In this document: in pieces, positions 40,225 to 53,500 of the stretch
Layout of the letters: the number at the start of each line of letters is the position of its first letter
Position numbering within the stretch: the first letter of the stretch is position 1
Assembly: GCA_013365365.1 (NCBI GenBank)
Contig: JABVXU010000015.1
Span: 186,001-250,000, forward strand
Length of the DNA: 64,000 nucleotides
Direction: 5' to 3'
Source of the DNA: Cruorifilaria tuberocauda
Taxonomy: Eukaryota > Nematoda > Chromadorea > Rhabditida > Onchocercidae
The notes under the pieces: model-generated
What the model saw: the letters and a program-made list of their open reading frames with translations, nothing else
Told to the model about the DNA's origin: nothing
The model's database searches: none
Made by a program: the position numbers and the translations under genes

Positions 40225-43200
40225 ATGGATTTTGCATACTTATCATTTTTACTTGCTGGTAAGTAATTTTATTTATCTCATTTGAAATCTTCCCATAGGA
40301 TTCTCAAAAAATATAACTTTTGGCGATAGAAATTCTGATAGTCAAAATGTTATGAATGATTTAAGAAGATGAAAAAAACGATCTATTCTTTTTTGTTAAA
40401 TTTCCTGTAAAAATTACGAAATTCATGACGAATAATTTAAAAAATATAAGGAACTTAAAAAGGTAAATCTTTTTTGAATTGTTCCAATCATTATTTCTTC
40501 GATTTCTCAAACTGAATTCATTTTCTTATTTCATAAAAAAGAACAATAAGATTTCGATATCTTAGCTACATTTAATCATATTACTTAAAAAATATTTGCC
40601 ACTTTTAATGTAACATCATTTCCGGCTATTTCAATTAAAAATTTTAAATAATTTCATTGAAATGTCTTCTAGTAATCTTCTAGTAAATGATTTTTCTTTC
40701 CAGTAAATAATGGAAAAGAAAGGGTACTTAGTATAGAAGAATTATTAATGATATCTTCAAATTCAGATAAACACTGAAGAATATTGTCACCTATTTGAAA
40801 CTTCACTAATGAGATTATTGAAGAAAAGGGAGCGAAGAAGATTTTTTGCAAATTTATTGTGAGTAGACCAGGATAAGTCTAATTATCTGTTAGCTTAACA
40901 GTCTAAGATAATTTTCGCTACAGAATAAGTAAGTAAATGAACAATGGAAAGAAAAAATACTGAGAAGTTACTAAAGAGGAAAACTATATTTTAAAGAATG
41001 ATTCCTGAATGCATCTTACAAATACTCCAAGTAATATATTTAATACTATCTATTTTTGCTTTATTGTTCATTGACATACTCTTCTCTTTTGTAAATTTCA
41101 CTACTTTTTTCACGTAATTTCACTCCCTCCAAGTTCATAGTAAATTATCAAAATTTAGGTTCTTTATCGTGCGGAATAGTTCATATCGGCAAAATTGGAG
41201 AATTTTGTGATTCTAATTCACATAACTCACCGTGTACTACTCAAAATGCTTTTTGTATCAATAATATTTGCACTTGTGCGCCATCTTATGAAAATGTCAA
41301 CGGCGAGTGTATCTTAAAATCAAGTAATATGCAATCCATTTCTGTTAAATTTTAATCTCTAAATTATCTCTTATAAAACAAACAAACCATCATTGAGAAA
41401 TGAAAATAAATAAATTGCTTAATGATCACATAATTAGTTGATTCCAGAAAAATTTAACAAACTTTTGTGAATCTTCCCTTCCGTAACTTGTTTCTTTAAT
41501 TGGAGTAGAGGGCTGATGTATCGATCAATTAAAGAGGTTTATATTTTAATTTGATTTTTAAATTAAAAAAAAGCTTCACTTTTTGAAGGAAAAACATTAG
41601 GTTCAAAGTGCAAAATATCAGCGGAATGCACAGGAAAAGGAGAGCATTGCAATAGAAGTAGGGGGAAATGCTATTGCTTATCAACACATTTCATCTTAGG
41701 CGGAAAGTGTAAACCAGGTAAACATGAAACTATTTCAGCATTTTGCGTTATCACCCATCTCCGGAAAATTTATTAATAAAAAATTGGCTTATAAGTATGA
41801 TTTAATAAGTTTCAACTGATTAAATTTTCTTGCTATAAAACTTATGCAACAACGACGAATAGAAAACGAAATGAAATAAAAGCAGCAATAAGAAATAAGG
41901 AATTTAATCTAAAACAAAAGAAGAAAACAGATGATTAGCTCATACAGTTTAAACACATTTTAGTAATTTATCCGGGACAAAGCGGGTGTGAAGATTCAAG
42001 ACAATGCGCTAAAGGTTATCCAGGTGCTATCTGCACAAGTCAGAATAAATGTCGGTGTCCAAGAGGTTTTAAAGCTAAAGCATTCAGCTGTTTCAAAAGT
42101 TAGTCTATATATGATTTTTCTTCTTCGATTCAAAAATATCAGTTTAAATCTATTGTCTTTTTTCTTTTAATTTCATTTAAATTTTTTAGAGAATCTAACA
42201 ACAAAGTAAAACTAAAACGATACCTTTTGCCGCTGTAATTACACAAGATTTAAAATCCAAATTTCCAGTTTGTTTCTGTGATGACAATTAATATTTGATT
42301 GCATAAGTATGGTTCCACAGGTAAACGATATGTACCACAACGGAAACGATCACAACCGCTCCATTTAAGCGCTTACGACCAAAGCAATTTTACTGAAAAA
42401 GCAAAACATAATCCTTCCGATACCACAAAAGGTTATTAATTGATTATAGCTGATATATTAGAGCGTTAATATTTTTTCAAATTATTCGATTGCATCATTT
42501 TCCTCCTCAATATTTCGCTAAATCGATCCACTGAACCATACTTTATTTATAAAATGAAAATCGTTAATAAAAGAATCGTTCGTTTAAGAGCAGTGAAGCA
42601 ATAAATATACACTAAAAATAACTTAAAGATAATTTTGTAATTGAAGCAACTTAAAAATAATTATAATAATAAATTATCATCGTTATTGCTGTATAATTAT
42701 CATTCAAATATTGAAGAAATGTACAGTTATTGCAGCGATGTATAAATACCATATACTGCCAACCGGGTTCACGTTAACTTAATTATGAAAAAGAATGCAA
42801 ATATTTACTTAATACTGTAACGAGAATGACTGCGAGAATAATATTTCATATAAATTCATATTTCTGAAAACCTTTTTGGCTATTCTGTATTCAAATTTGC
42901 AAGAACTATATCTTTTATGAAACTTCGGCATTTCAGTGCGCGGAAGAGTTTTCTCATCGTTATGTCCCACAAAACAAGTATTCATAAAAGAAGCGGGCAT
43001 CTGCATGACAGGTAAATAATGTGCCATTCAGAACTTACCACTTCAAATCTTTCATTAATTGACTAACTTTTCAGCACGGCTACCGGGTGAATCTTGCCAA
43101 TATTCTGAGCAGTGTGCAGCGATTGAATCAGGCGCGTCCTGTCGAAAATTAAGGTGCAGGTGCGCTTCGGGAATGAAACTCAGTGGAAATTTATGTACTT

Positions 43201-46200
43201 TTGTAGAGCCAAAGTGTGCTTTACTTGACCATGTTTGGGTATCTGAAATGGCCCAGTGCATGAAAGGTGTGATCTCTTAGCAAGATACAAAAATTGGGAT
43301 TTATTAATAAACAAACATTAGAAAAAGCCTAGAACATTTAAAGTTTTATGACTTTACGAATGAAAAGAATACTGAATTAGCGAGAAATAATCACCTAAGC
43401 TGGATCGTTTTCCTAGTAATTGTACTGAAGTAATGTTTTTGGGTTATTATCTATTATCGAAACAGAGAAAAAAGCTGTTTCACCTTGCAAATCAATCAAT
43501 TTTCAGTGTTAGCGCCCGGCGCAAACGGTTGCATTCATTCAATACAATGCTCTGCAGCTACTGATGGCGCATACTGTTTCCGACGCAAATGTAAATGTCC
43601 AGGGAAACTGATACCAATTGATGGAACATGTGGAGAGCAATGTCAAGCAGGCATGATATTCTCTGCAACAGTTGGAAAATGTATATTAGGTAACATTTCA
43701 ACTTTTCGATAAATAATTTACATGATTATCCATTCATTTAGTGCAAAATATGGAATACTGTTTGTGGCACTAATATCATCTCTTCAGTATATCGCTTTAG
43801 ATGATATACTAGAAATATTAGCTAAACTCAACTTTTTTTCCAGTTGTCAAACCAGGAAGGAAATGTCAGTATTCATCACAATGTCAAATCAGTGACACCA
43901 AAATGATCTGCATTCGAGGCATTTGTCGCTGCTCCTTCGATAAAGTATTCGCAGGCGACACGTGCGCTGAAAATTGTCCTTCAGATTATATTGTCGGTAA
44001 AAACGGAATATGCAGACAAGGTTATTTGAAGAAATTAAATACATTTCAGAACTTTCTAATAATTTGAATTTTCAATTTTAATCAAGATTTATTCAGAAAG
44101 TACCATGACACTGTATAAGAAACTGGTAGATAATTAGATTGATGGAGAATGGTTGAATGATCGATTTCAGGATGTAATTCAAAACAAATAGAATACAATG
44201 ATGAATGTTATGATCAAATGCCAACGCAACAAAAATGTCTTGAGAATTCGGATTGTAGGAGTGGATTCAGATGCATTAATTATGCTTGTGCTTGTCCTTC
44301 GTCAATGATAATCAGAGAAGGAATATGTCGCCCAAGTAAAAAACTTTTAAATTCAGATCTAACCATTCATTGATTAAGAAAGAGGTTGAGGAGTGAAAGA
44401 AGAAGATACCGAAGTTGACATTTTAATATTATTAAATCAGTAGCAATGAGCAACAATTTTATTAAGCATCTGCTTCTTGCGAACTGCTAAAAAAGAAAAA
44501 TGAAGTGGGAATTGGATGAAAGAACGACTGATTTGTTAATTGGACTTTCATTGATACTGAAATGCAAAGTGAACAGAAGCGAGCAAATGAAATGTGCAAG
44601 TCTGAAATAGCATTTCATGAAATAGATTCTGAAATCTCAAAATGAGGAATAAAATGAATAATGGATTAATGATTAATTTCATTTTCACCAAAGAAATCTG
44701 TTAGCGGAAGACGTGAGCAGACTTTGCAGAAGTTGGAGTAACGGAATCATGTGCCAATGGCGAAATTTGTTCCGGTGGATCATTTTGTCTTGCTGGCTTC
44801 TGTGCGTGTCCAATGGGGCACGTCAAACTGAATGCGAAATGTCTTCCGCGCGCAACTTTATTGCCAGGCGCAATGTGTAACTCGACTGTACAATGTGGTG
44901 GCGGTGCCAACTGCATTGCAAATACTTGTCAGTGTCCCAACTTCCAGCAGTCTATCAATGGAATTTGTGAATTGCTACCTGGAGGTATTATTGTTATTAT
45001 TTGAAATAAATAAGCGGAAGACTCATTAAAGTGTTGGGAAAATTTTACGGTCTTGATTTGTTGCTAGAATATATTGTAATATCCTGATATACAGTATTAT
45101 GGATAACAGCGTTATCAAGACAATGACCTATTTATACTATTGACAAATCAACAAAAAGTGATAAAGAATACTGACAGTTGCACATATGTTCGCCGCCTTG
45201 TTGTATTGCTCCTTCGGCACTGTTACTTGTACTTTGACTGTCAAATTACATTTCCTGGTATCCTCCATCAGTCCTCGAAATTGGGTAGAAGGCAGTTCCA
45301 CTGATTTCTGAATTCCACTGATGACAAATTGCCATCGTATATTATATCGTCGAATGATATCCTCTCCTGCGTTTGTATTCCTCTTGATCACTTTTCCCGC
45401 TATCGATCCTCCCAGTCACGATTATTCCGCTGTGTGGTGTGAGTCTTTTGGTTAGAGAAATACAAAAGATAAGATAACAGTAAAGCATAAAAAGATAAAA
45501 GAAAGAAATCAGCGGCGAAGCAAAGATCATATAACCAACGTTCATGCATTCAATCACATCTTCCGATGAGGCTATCGGACTTTAAAGTGAACGAAAATCA
45601 GTTGGAAAGAATGGATATGAAATTATAGAGAAATGCGAAAGTGTTGGTTAGTTCTGTCTACAATACACTCATAAAGTTAAGTTTGTAAATTTTCAATTAA
45701 AGCATCGGCGGGAAGTTCTTGCCGAACTGGAAATAAACAATGTTCAAACTGTCTTCTCGACAAATGCGAATGTCCGCTGGAAGAAGTAACGAAGTCTGAT
45801 AACTGTATATTGGAACAGAAATTACCCATCGGTTCTCCTTGCAATTCTACTCAAGATTGTCTCGGGATTGCAAATTGCGTTGATGGCATTTGCCAGTGTC
45901 CAATTGGCATGGTTTTGCAGGTTAAACATTGACATTGCTTGCTTCTTAATCCTTCCATACGTAATGTTTCAATTTAACGAAGAAACTGTTGATAGGATGG
46001 GGAATGTCATGATTTTACGTTGATTGGTGTCGGAGACAGTTGCGCTAATGGAGAATTTTGCAGCGGCGGATCAATATGTAATAAATCGGTTTGATGTTGA
46101 AATATTTCTCAATATATATTAGTAATATTGTCTTTTGCCAATTCTGACAGGGGATGTACCAAATAGTGGATTCTCAAAGTAATAATTTTCATTTGTAGAT

Positions 46201-49200
46201 CTGTTTATGCCCAGTTGGTACAACGAACCAAGATGGTGTATGTATTGATGAAGAAAAAAGTTTGTTTTTCTGTCAAGTTTTTCTAGTTGTGAACGGGAAG
46301 AGCACTTCATAAATAGTTGATTTAATTAATCAGAAATTATATTTTCTTGATAAAATAATCTTTTTTAAAAGTTTTTGAAAGTTTCCTTATACTAATTAAG
46401 GATTATTTTTAAGAATTAAGGATTAAAGTGGCAGGAGCTTGTTAGATATTATAATGCTAGAAGATATAATTGTATTTAATGTTGAAAACTTTTTTTCATT
46501 TTTCAGTAAACTACGAAGAGACCTGTATAAATGGAGAAACATGCCTCGGTGATTTACTTTGTAATGATGGAATTTGTCAGTGTCCTGAAGGATTGTTTCC
46601 CAGTAATGGACAATGTATACCAACAATAGGTACACGCTAATGTAAAACTTGCAGACTATATTCAGAATTTATTGGTTTTCATTTGTCTTTTCGGTTGATA
46701 GAATTCCATTTTGTTTTGATCAGTTTCTGTCTTAATGGAATTTACGGGAACTTTCCGTATATTTTGAATAATGCAGATTCACCTGGTAAATGCTCGAACT
46801 CTTTGCAATGTATTAGAAACTCATACTGCGATTATCAAAGCGGTTTTTGCATTTGTCAAGGTTTGTAGGAGAGTTAATCAAAGTAATTTTACAGTCATTT
46901 ATTGATTTTCACATCTATGCAATATTTCACCTGAAAGTTTTACTATTTCTGTACCTGATGAGTTAATTGTCGCTAAAAATAGCCATATTTAGATGGATAT
47001 CAATATCATGACCAGTCCTGCATACAAATGTTTACTCGTACACTAATATCACCAATCAAAATATGTATCACTAATGGTGACTGTGTAGCCGGTGCGAAAT
47101 GCATTGCAAGCAGGCAAAAATTTTCGCTTTCAAATTTGGACAAACAAAAAACAAAATTTCGAGAATTTCCTCTATTAAAAATTTCAGAATTTTATCATTA
47201 AATATTTGGATAGTTTATTTGCCCATAATTCAGTTTTATAGTCTACATTATGGAATGAACGATAATTTGAGAGTGTATAAAAGATAAATAACTCATATAA
47301 CCTAACTCCAAGCTGCATTATTCTATTTTAGTTGTAAAAGCATGAGTGTATCTAAAATATTTGAATTTAACAAATGTTACATAAATTAAATAAATTTATA
47401 GATGTCATTGCCCAGCAGGTGAGATTTTCACAAATGGAAGGTGTCAAATGGTATTTGCCGAACCTGGCGAATCATGCCTTAGTGGTGAAACTTGTATATC
47501 AAATTATGTTTGCATCAATGGTTCATGTTTATGTCCTGATGGTGAAGTATCCAGAGATGGTAATTGTGTCAAAGAGGATATTGAAATCAAGAAACACATC
47601 AGCTATCAAGGTAATTCTGACAATTTTTTATCCTTGTCTATCCTTTTATCATTATTTCTTCATGGTCCTTCCACAACTGATCCTAACGTGTTATTTTTAA
47701 ATTAGAAGATCACGCAGTTAGTTTGAATTTCATTCGAACTTGAAATTTAAAAATTTTTCAGCTAAACCAAATTCCCCCTGTAGCAAAGATGAATTTTGTA
47801 TCGGTGGGTCATTCTGCAATGTCGTGGATGGAATGTGTCGATGTCCTGCAGATACTACTTTGCAAAATGGAACATGCGAATCTGTTAACGGTAAATCACT
47901 ATTATAATTTTTCCAATTACAATTCAAAAATTATGGGAACATTTACATGTAAATTCTTTGCTTTATGAATTTGTTTCACTTTAGTCGAATCGCTTCCGTT
48001 ACAACAAGTTTTTAATCAAAATAAGAATATGCTGAGGAAACCATCGAATCATTCCGCAATTAATGTAACTCGAGTAACACTTCATATGAATAATTGCGAA
48101 AGTAACAATGATTGCATGGTTGGGGCGTATTGTTTCCGTCATCGTTGTATTTGTCCATTTAATATGATCATGAAAGATGGCTTATGTCAAAGAATGTTTC
48201 CGATTTCACATGAAAGAGGTTTTTTCCTATTTCGTACAATAGTTCGTAGCATTTTAAAGCAGGATATGAAACGTACTTATGAAAGTATCTCTTGTATTCT
48301 TTTAATTTTAAATTTGAAATATTATGAGAAGAATTCTAGCACTCTTTTCTTTTCTTTCTGCGGCTATTATGTATTTGCACAGCTTAAATTCTTGCTTTTT
48401 TATTAGATAAGATTGAGAGAAAAAGTATCCATAATTTTTTCGTTTTGATATCTTTTTTGATGGATCTTCTCAGTGGATCGTATTGGGAAACGATGCACGG
48501 CAAATCACGAGTGTATGATGCGTAATACAGAATGCCATGAGGGAATATGCATATGTCTTCCCGGATATCATATATCTGGAGATACTGGTTGTATCCTGAG
48601 AAGAATAGTTTCTAATAATTATCTACAAAAAATACCAGCAGTAACAGCAGCAATTATTGATATGAGGAAAAGTATCACCAAGGCAACAACAAATCAGCAA
48701 ATGATAGATTCAGGTCTAGAGGTTAATTCAGATGAGACAAACCTACATTCTAAAATGTTCACACCTTTACCATTAATTGATGCTGGCATTGAGCATATTC
48801 CAACAAGTCGTCAGACTGAAATGATCGTAAACATATCGGGTGGCGTATGTAACGAAACAACACTCTGTCTGTTTTTTTCCGTTTGTCATAGCGGTATTTG
48901 CAATTGTCCTCTAGGCACTCGCATATCCGATACTGAATGCAAATTCATGGTCGATGGTAAGTTGCATATCATACTATGCACTTAGTTTCGTGAATTTATC
49001 AAAAAAGAGAAAAAGAATTTTTCCTTTGTTCTAATGGATCTGCGAGTCAAATATGAAATAGACAAAATTTTTAGACAAATGGATAAATGCTAAATAAATA
49101 GACAAATGCTCTATTATTGAAATTCAAAATTTTTTAAACGAAAGATCAAAACGCAAAATTTTAAGAATGAAATATCATAAGATAGTTGTAAGCTGAAATG

Positions 49201-50519
49201 CACGAATGAATTATCTCTCTTATCAGAGATAAATATGTCTGCTTTTGTTTGCTTATTCGCTTTCTTGCCACTTTAACAATTTAAGTAAGTCGTCTACGAC
49301 AATTCGAGAAACTGTTGCATAATGGTTATTCGATGTTAGTATATGCAACACACTCAACATTGCCAATCAAATCACAGACAAGTAATCAGTTACCTGTAAC
49401 AGCTACAGTTCATCCTATTTCATCTGCAAAAGCTGTTACAACAGAAATAAATCGAATTTGGAGTACCAAAGAAGAAGTCCGGCAAACGGTGCATTCACAA
49501 AGAGTGCCTAACTTTGTGACATCGAAGAGCAGTTTGTCTTTATTATTATTTCTCTTTCAATTAAGATAATGGAAGATTAGATAAAATATTCAATTATGAA
49601 TTAATGCCTTGATGAGTGATTAGAAGAGAACAAATGCGCTAATTTTTACCGCTTACTTCGCTTCAAACTAAGCATTAATTTATACAGTAGTATGCACACC
49701 CGAGCACTTATTGTAATCACAGAAAGCTTATTGCGAAAATAGTTCAATATACCATGATGTAATGATTGATGGCGCGACATACGCATTACTTTTTTTAATT
49801 TTAATTACAGAATAGAATAAAAATTCATCATAAATATAAAATTCATTGGTTTAAATTGTTTTTTCTATTTTATTTTGAAAATCCTTAAAATTTTAAGTGA
49901 ATTCTCGAAATTGTAGAAAAGGTTTATCATTTTTAACATTCTAAGAACTTGTCTTGAATTGAATGGTGATAATTGAAAGATTCTCATTAAAAAGAAAATA
50001 TCCATTGTTATAGCTCGATGTAAAACGACTCAGCAATGCCCTCCTCGATCTTATTGCATCGATGGTTCATGTTCTTGCATCTCTGGTACTGCTATGTCTC
50101 GATCAGGTTTCTGCATACCAATCAGTACCGGTTTGTTTTCTTTTTTTAAATAAATACCGGTTTTGTTTTTTATCTTCTAATCTTTCCTTATAATATTTAT
50201 CAGCATTTTTAATCGCAAAATCAAAATTTTCTGCAATAAATGAAGTGGTAAAATTTGTCATATTTAAATTTTTAGATACATTATATGCCTATTTATTTAA
50301 GAAACATATCAAATTCAGAAGACGAAAGGAATGAGAACAGTAAAACTCGATTTCTTATTTTTTCGTTGTGATCTGCAAATTTTTAAGAATCAAGTCCAGG
50401 AATGTCATGTGCGAATGGAGAAAGATGTAGTGGATTTTCGACATGTATTCGTGGAATGTGTACCTGTCCACCGGAACGAAATAAGATAGTCGATAATAAA
50501 TGCGTTAAGACTTTTCCCG
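40225..50519 (+). other. EB-module exons of the EB/deacetylase gene (exons 1-23)
   Basis: Exons read: 40225-40258, 41159-41323, 41601-41717, 41964-42098, 42321-42431, 43075-43266, 43507-43689, 43844-44020, 44171-44335, 44730-44984, 45703-45920, 45996-46088, 46199-46259, 46507-46629, 46777-46860, 46993-47113, 47402-47610, 47762-47890, 47985-48218, 48474-48956, 49286-49531, 50014-50130, 50388-50519. Nearly every exon carries one or two modules and starts and ends in phase 1. The exceptions are 45703-46259, where one module pair is split by phase-0 introns, and 46993-47610, joined by a phase-2 intron with a GC donor. Exon 49286-49531 has no cysteines and is the least certain; because it is symmetric, skipping it keeps the frame. 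Confidence 0.8.
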
Positions 50520-53500
50520 GTGAGCCTCTTGTATTAATAGAAACAATGGCTTTCTGAAATTTGAATGGTTCAATTTAGGCGATTTATTTTTCTATTTTAT
50601 GGCTTTTACTAACTTCCAGATTTCATTGTTCGCCTCATCAACAAAGCTCTTTCGGGTTCATTTAAAAATTAATTTTGCTTGAAGATTTAAAAAATAAGAA
50701 GCTAGACAGCTTTCATACTCATAGACAATGTGCATTCGAATATTATCAGTTGTGCACGCATTGCTGCACACATTGCATGGTGTGATGTGTGCTGTTTGTG
50801 ACCTTTTAACACCTAAGTATGTATTAACTCTGCTTGCATCTCTTTTTTAATTTGACGTAATTTTCCAATAATTATCATAATTTTTATTTTTTGAAATTCA
50901 CCGTTAACGAAATAGAGAAAGGATCCCTTCAGCACAATATAATATTCATCTACCTCGTGACTGTCCTTAAATTATACGAGAATTCCATGAAAGGCCTTCA
51001 TAAATAAAAGTGAACTTAATTAAATCTCATACTCTAATTAGTTCTATATGTCTACTGAATTTCCTGGAAGAGAGAAAAATGGGACACTTTTTTTGAAACT
51101 TAATTATTGAAACTAAGATTGCTGTTTGCTCCATTCAAATCAAACTTCAGTTTTTTCATGTTTTAAACGAAAGTTACAAAAAAGGAAAATGATTTATTTA
51201 ATTCGAATTGAACGTACAAATAAGTCAAGACAATCTCATCATCAAAATATCATTAAGCAGAAGAAATTTAACTTCGTGGTTACTATACCACACGACAGTA
51301 TAATCAGTGATTTGATAGCGGTATTTATACTCGAGAAAATTGTCGGCGTATCTTTGGTAGTTTTCTTGTCGCAAATGAAGCTCACTAGGAATGATCAGGG
51401 TTTATACAGTAATTCTTTACATAAATTTCTGTAAACTTTATCGTAAATATCTATTGATAACTTTATCACTTTATCAGTTTTCTTGTAAAGGATTTGATAA
51501 AATTAAAAAATATCCAAATTTATTTTCGATTTTACTTGTATTATGCAACAATTTTAAGCAAATGAATCCTACCAAATCCTATTAATTAATATATTCTTCA
51601 GGAAGAAAAATTTTTTGTGCTTTCTTTTCATTTCATCAGTTGTGATGAAACTAAAAGAATTTGGTTTTTGTAAGATTATTCGTACACAACATCTTAACAA
51701 TACTAAATCCTCCATTTCCGGAAAAAAGAGATCTTGCGAGGTTTTAAAAAGAAAATGGAAAAAGGAAAAGGAAAGGTACAAATTCAGCACGCATAAATAG
51801 CAGATTAACCGATCGTTTTGGCAACTTCTTTATTTATTGCAAATAATCTATTTCATTTCAACTTAATATTTTTTAATACTCTTTCCTCTTGTGCTTCAGC
51901 AATTACTAGAGCAAGCGAAAGTCAATAATCAAACTCTTCACTGTCTATTTATATTATTCATCATCAAATATATCTTGTGGAAACGATTTGAATAAAACTT
52001 GAAATTTCAAGATTTGTCTTCTGTTTTTGGTAATACTTTCAAGTTTTATATAAAATGAATTTTTTTCTTCGCTATCAGTCAGATAAGATTTGCAATTTCT
52101 TGAACAGTTAATCATTTTGAGAGCAATGAATATAAATGATGTTAACAGGCTATTTGATTATGTTATAAAAGACAGTTGTAAGTTCCTTTAAAACTTCCAA
52201 ATTTGTTATCAGTAGGATTTTATTCAGTTTAATAATTTAATAGTGTGATTGCGGCATTTCTACAATTTTAATTCCGTACAATGATTTATCCTTGGTCTTA
52301 AATGATTCTTTTTAACTTAACGATTTTTTTTAACGGAGAAAAAAGTAATTGTACAACCAATCTGACGATATGTCCTCATGTCGTATATTTGCTTGGAAGG
52401 TTTCTGTGTATGTCTGACTGGTCACGTTGCACTTTAATTGATATGATTAATGAGCGAAGGCTAAAATATTATGAAAATGATGCTCCTACAGAAGATGAAC
52501 GAATATTACTGATTATGACTTTTCATCAGAGTATTTCATTGTTGAAAATTTTTAATAGATTTGGCAAGTTTCAGTGAATATTGATGAATCTTGCAATGAA
52601 GATAACAAAAGAATAAATGTTCAGGTAATTAAATATTTACTAGTGGCTTCTGTAGTTGTCCAAACAGGGAACAAATTATCAGTGGTATACTCCTATCAGC
52701 TTGTAAGGTAAATATATTTTAATCATTTTTTCTTCTCGATAAATTAAAATCAAATTAAGTTCATAAAATAAAAGGTTTTTAAAATTAAAATTTTCAAAAA
52801 CTTCTTATTTTATAAAAAGCTATGCTTTCGAGAAAAGATGAGTAATAAACACCAGTAAATGAATAAAAATTGATAATGGAAATTTAAGATGCCATATTTG
52901 CAAGTATCAAAGTCATGAAAAAGCATTTGATAGTTTCAATGACCATTTCAGCTTAACAGTATAAAATTCGACAGTAAATAAATCTCTAGAAATTCTTCTG
53001 TAGAAGAGATCTTTTCAATATAAGCATTTGCATAAAATTTGTATCGAGAACTTTGTCGTATAGTAGAATACGATGATAGGATAATTTCGAAGATCTAAAC
53101 TTGAATCGACTTATGCTTGTGCAACTGGATGACGTCATGGCTAAGTAACGATATAAATAGAATATCAGTATACTGAAACGTAAAATTACTGCATAAATAT
53201 AAGAGCACGGCGAGAAATTTATGAGGTAGGTTATGCGAAATGCACGGGTGTGTATCGATAATTACTGCAAATGAATTGCAAATTCGTCCAATAAGTTCCC
53301 TTAAAAATCTTTGCTCGATTCTTTAAATATGTACCATTATTATACCTGAATTATCCATATTGCCGTGCTTTTAAAATGGAAGAAAAGTCTGCCGGACGCA
53401 TTGGTGAGTGTATTTGTTTTCGCGGTGTTTGCAGATGTACAAGTGGAATGCATGCGAGATTAGGTGTTTCAATTTGCCGATCTAAGTCTGTTTCATTTTG

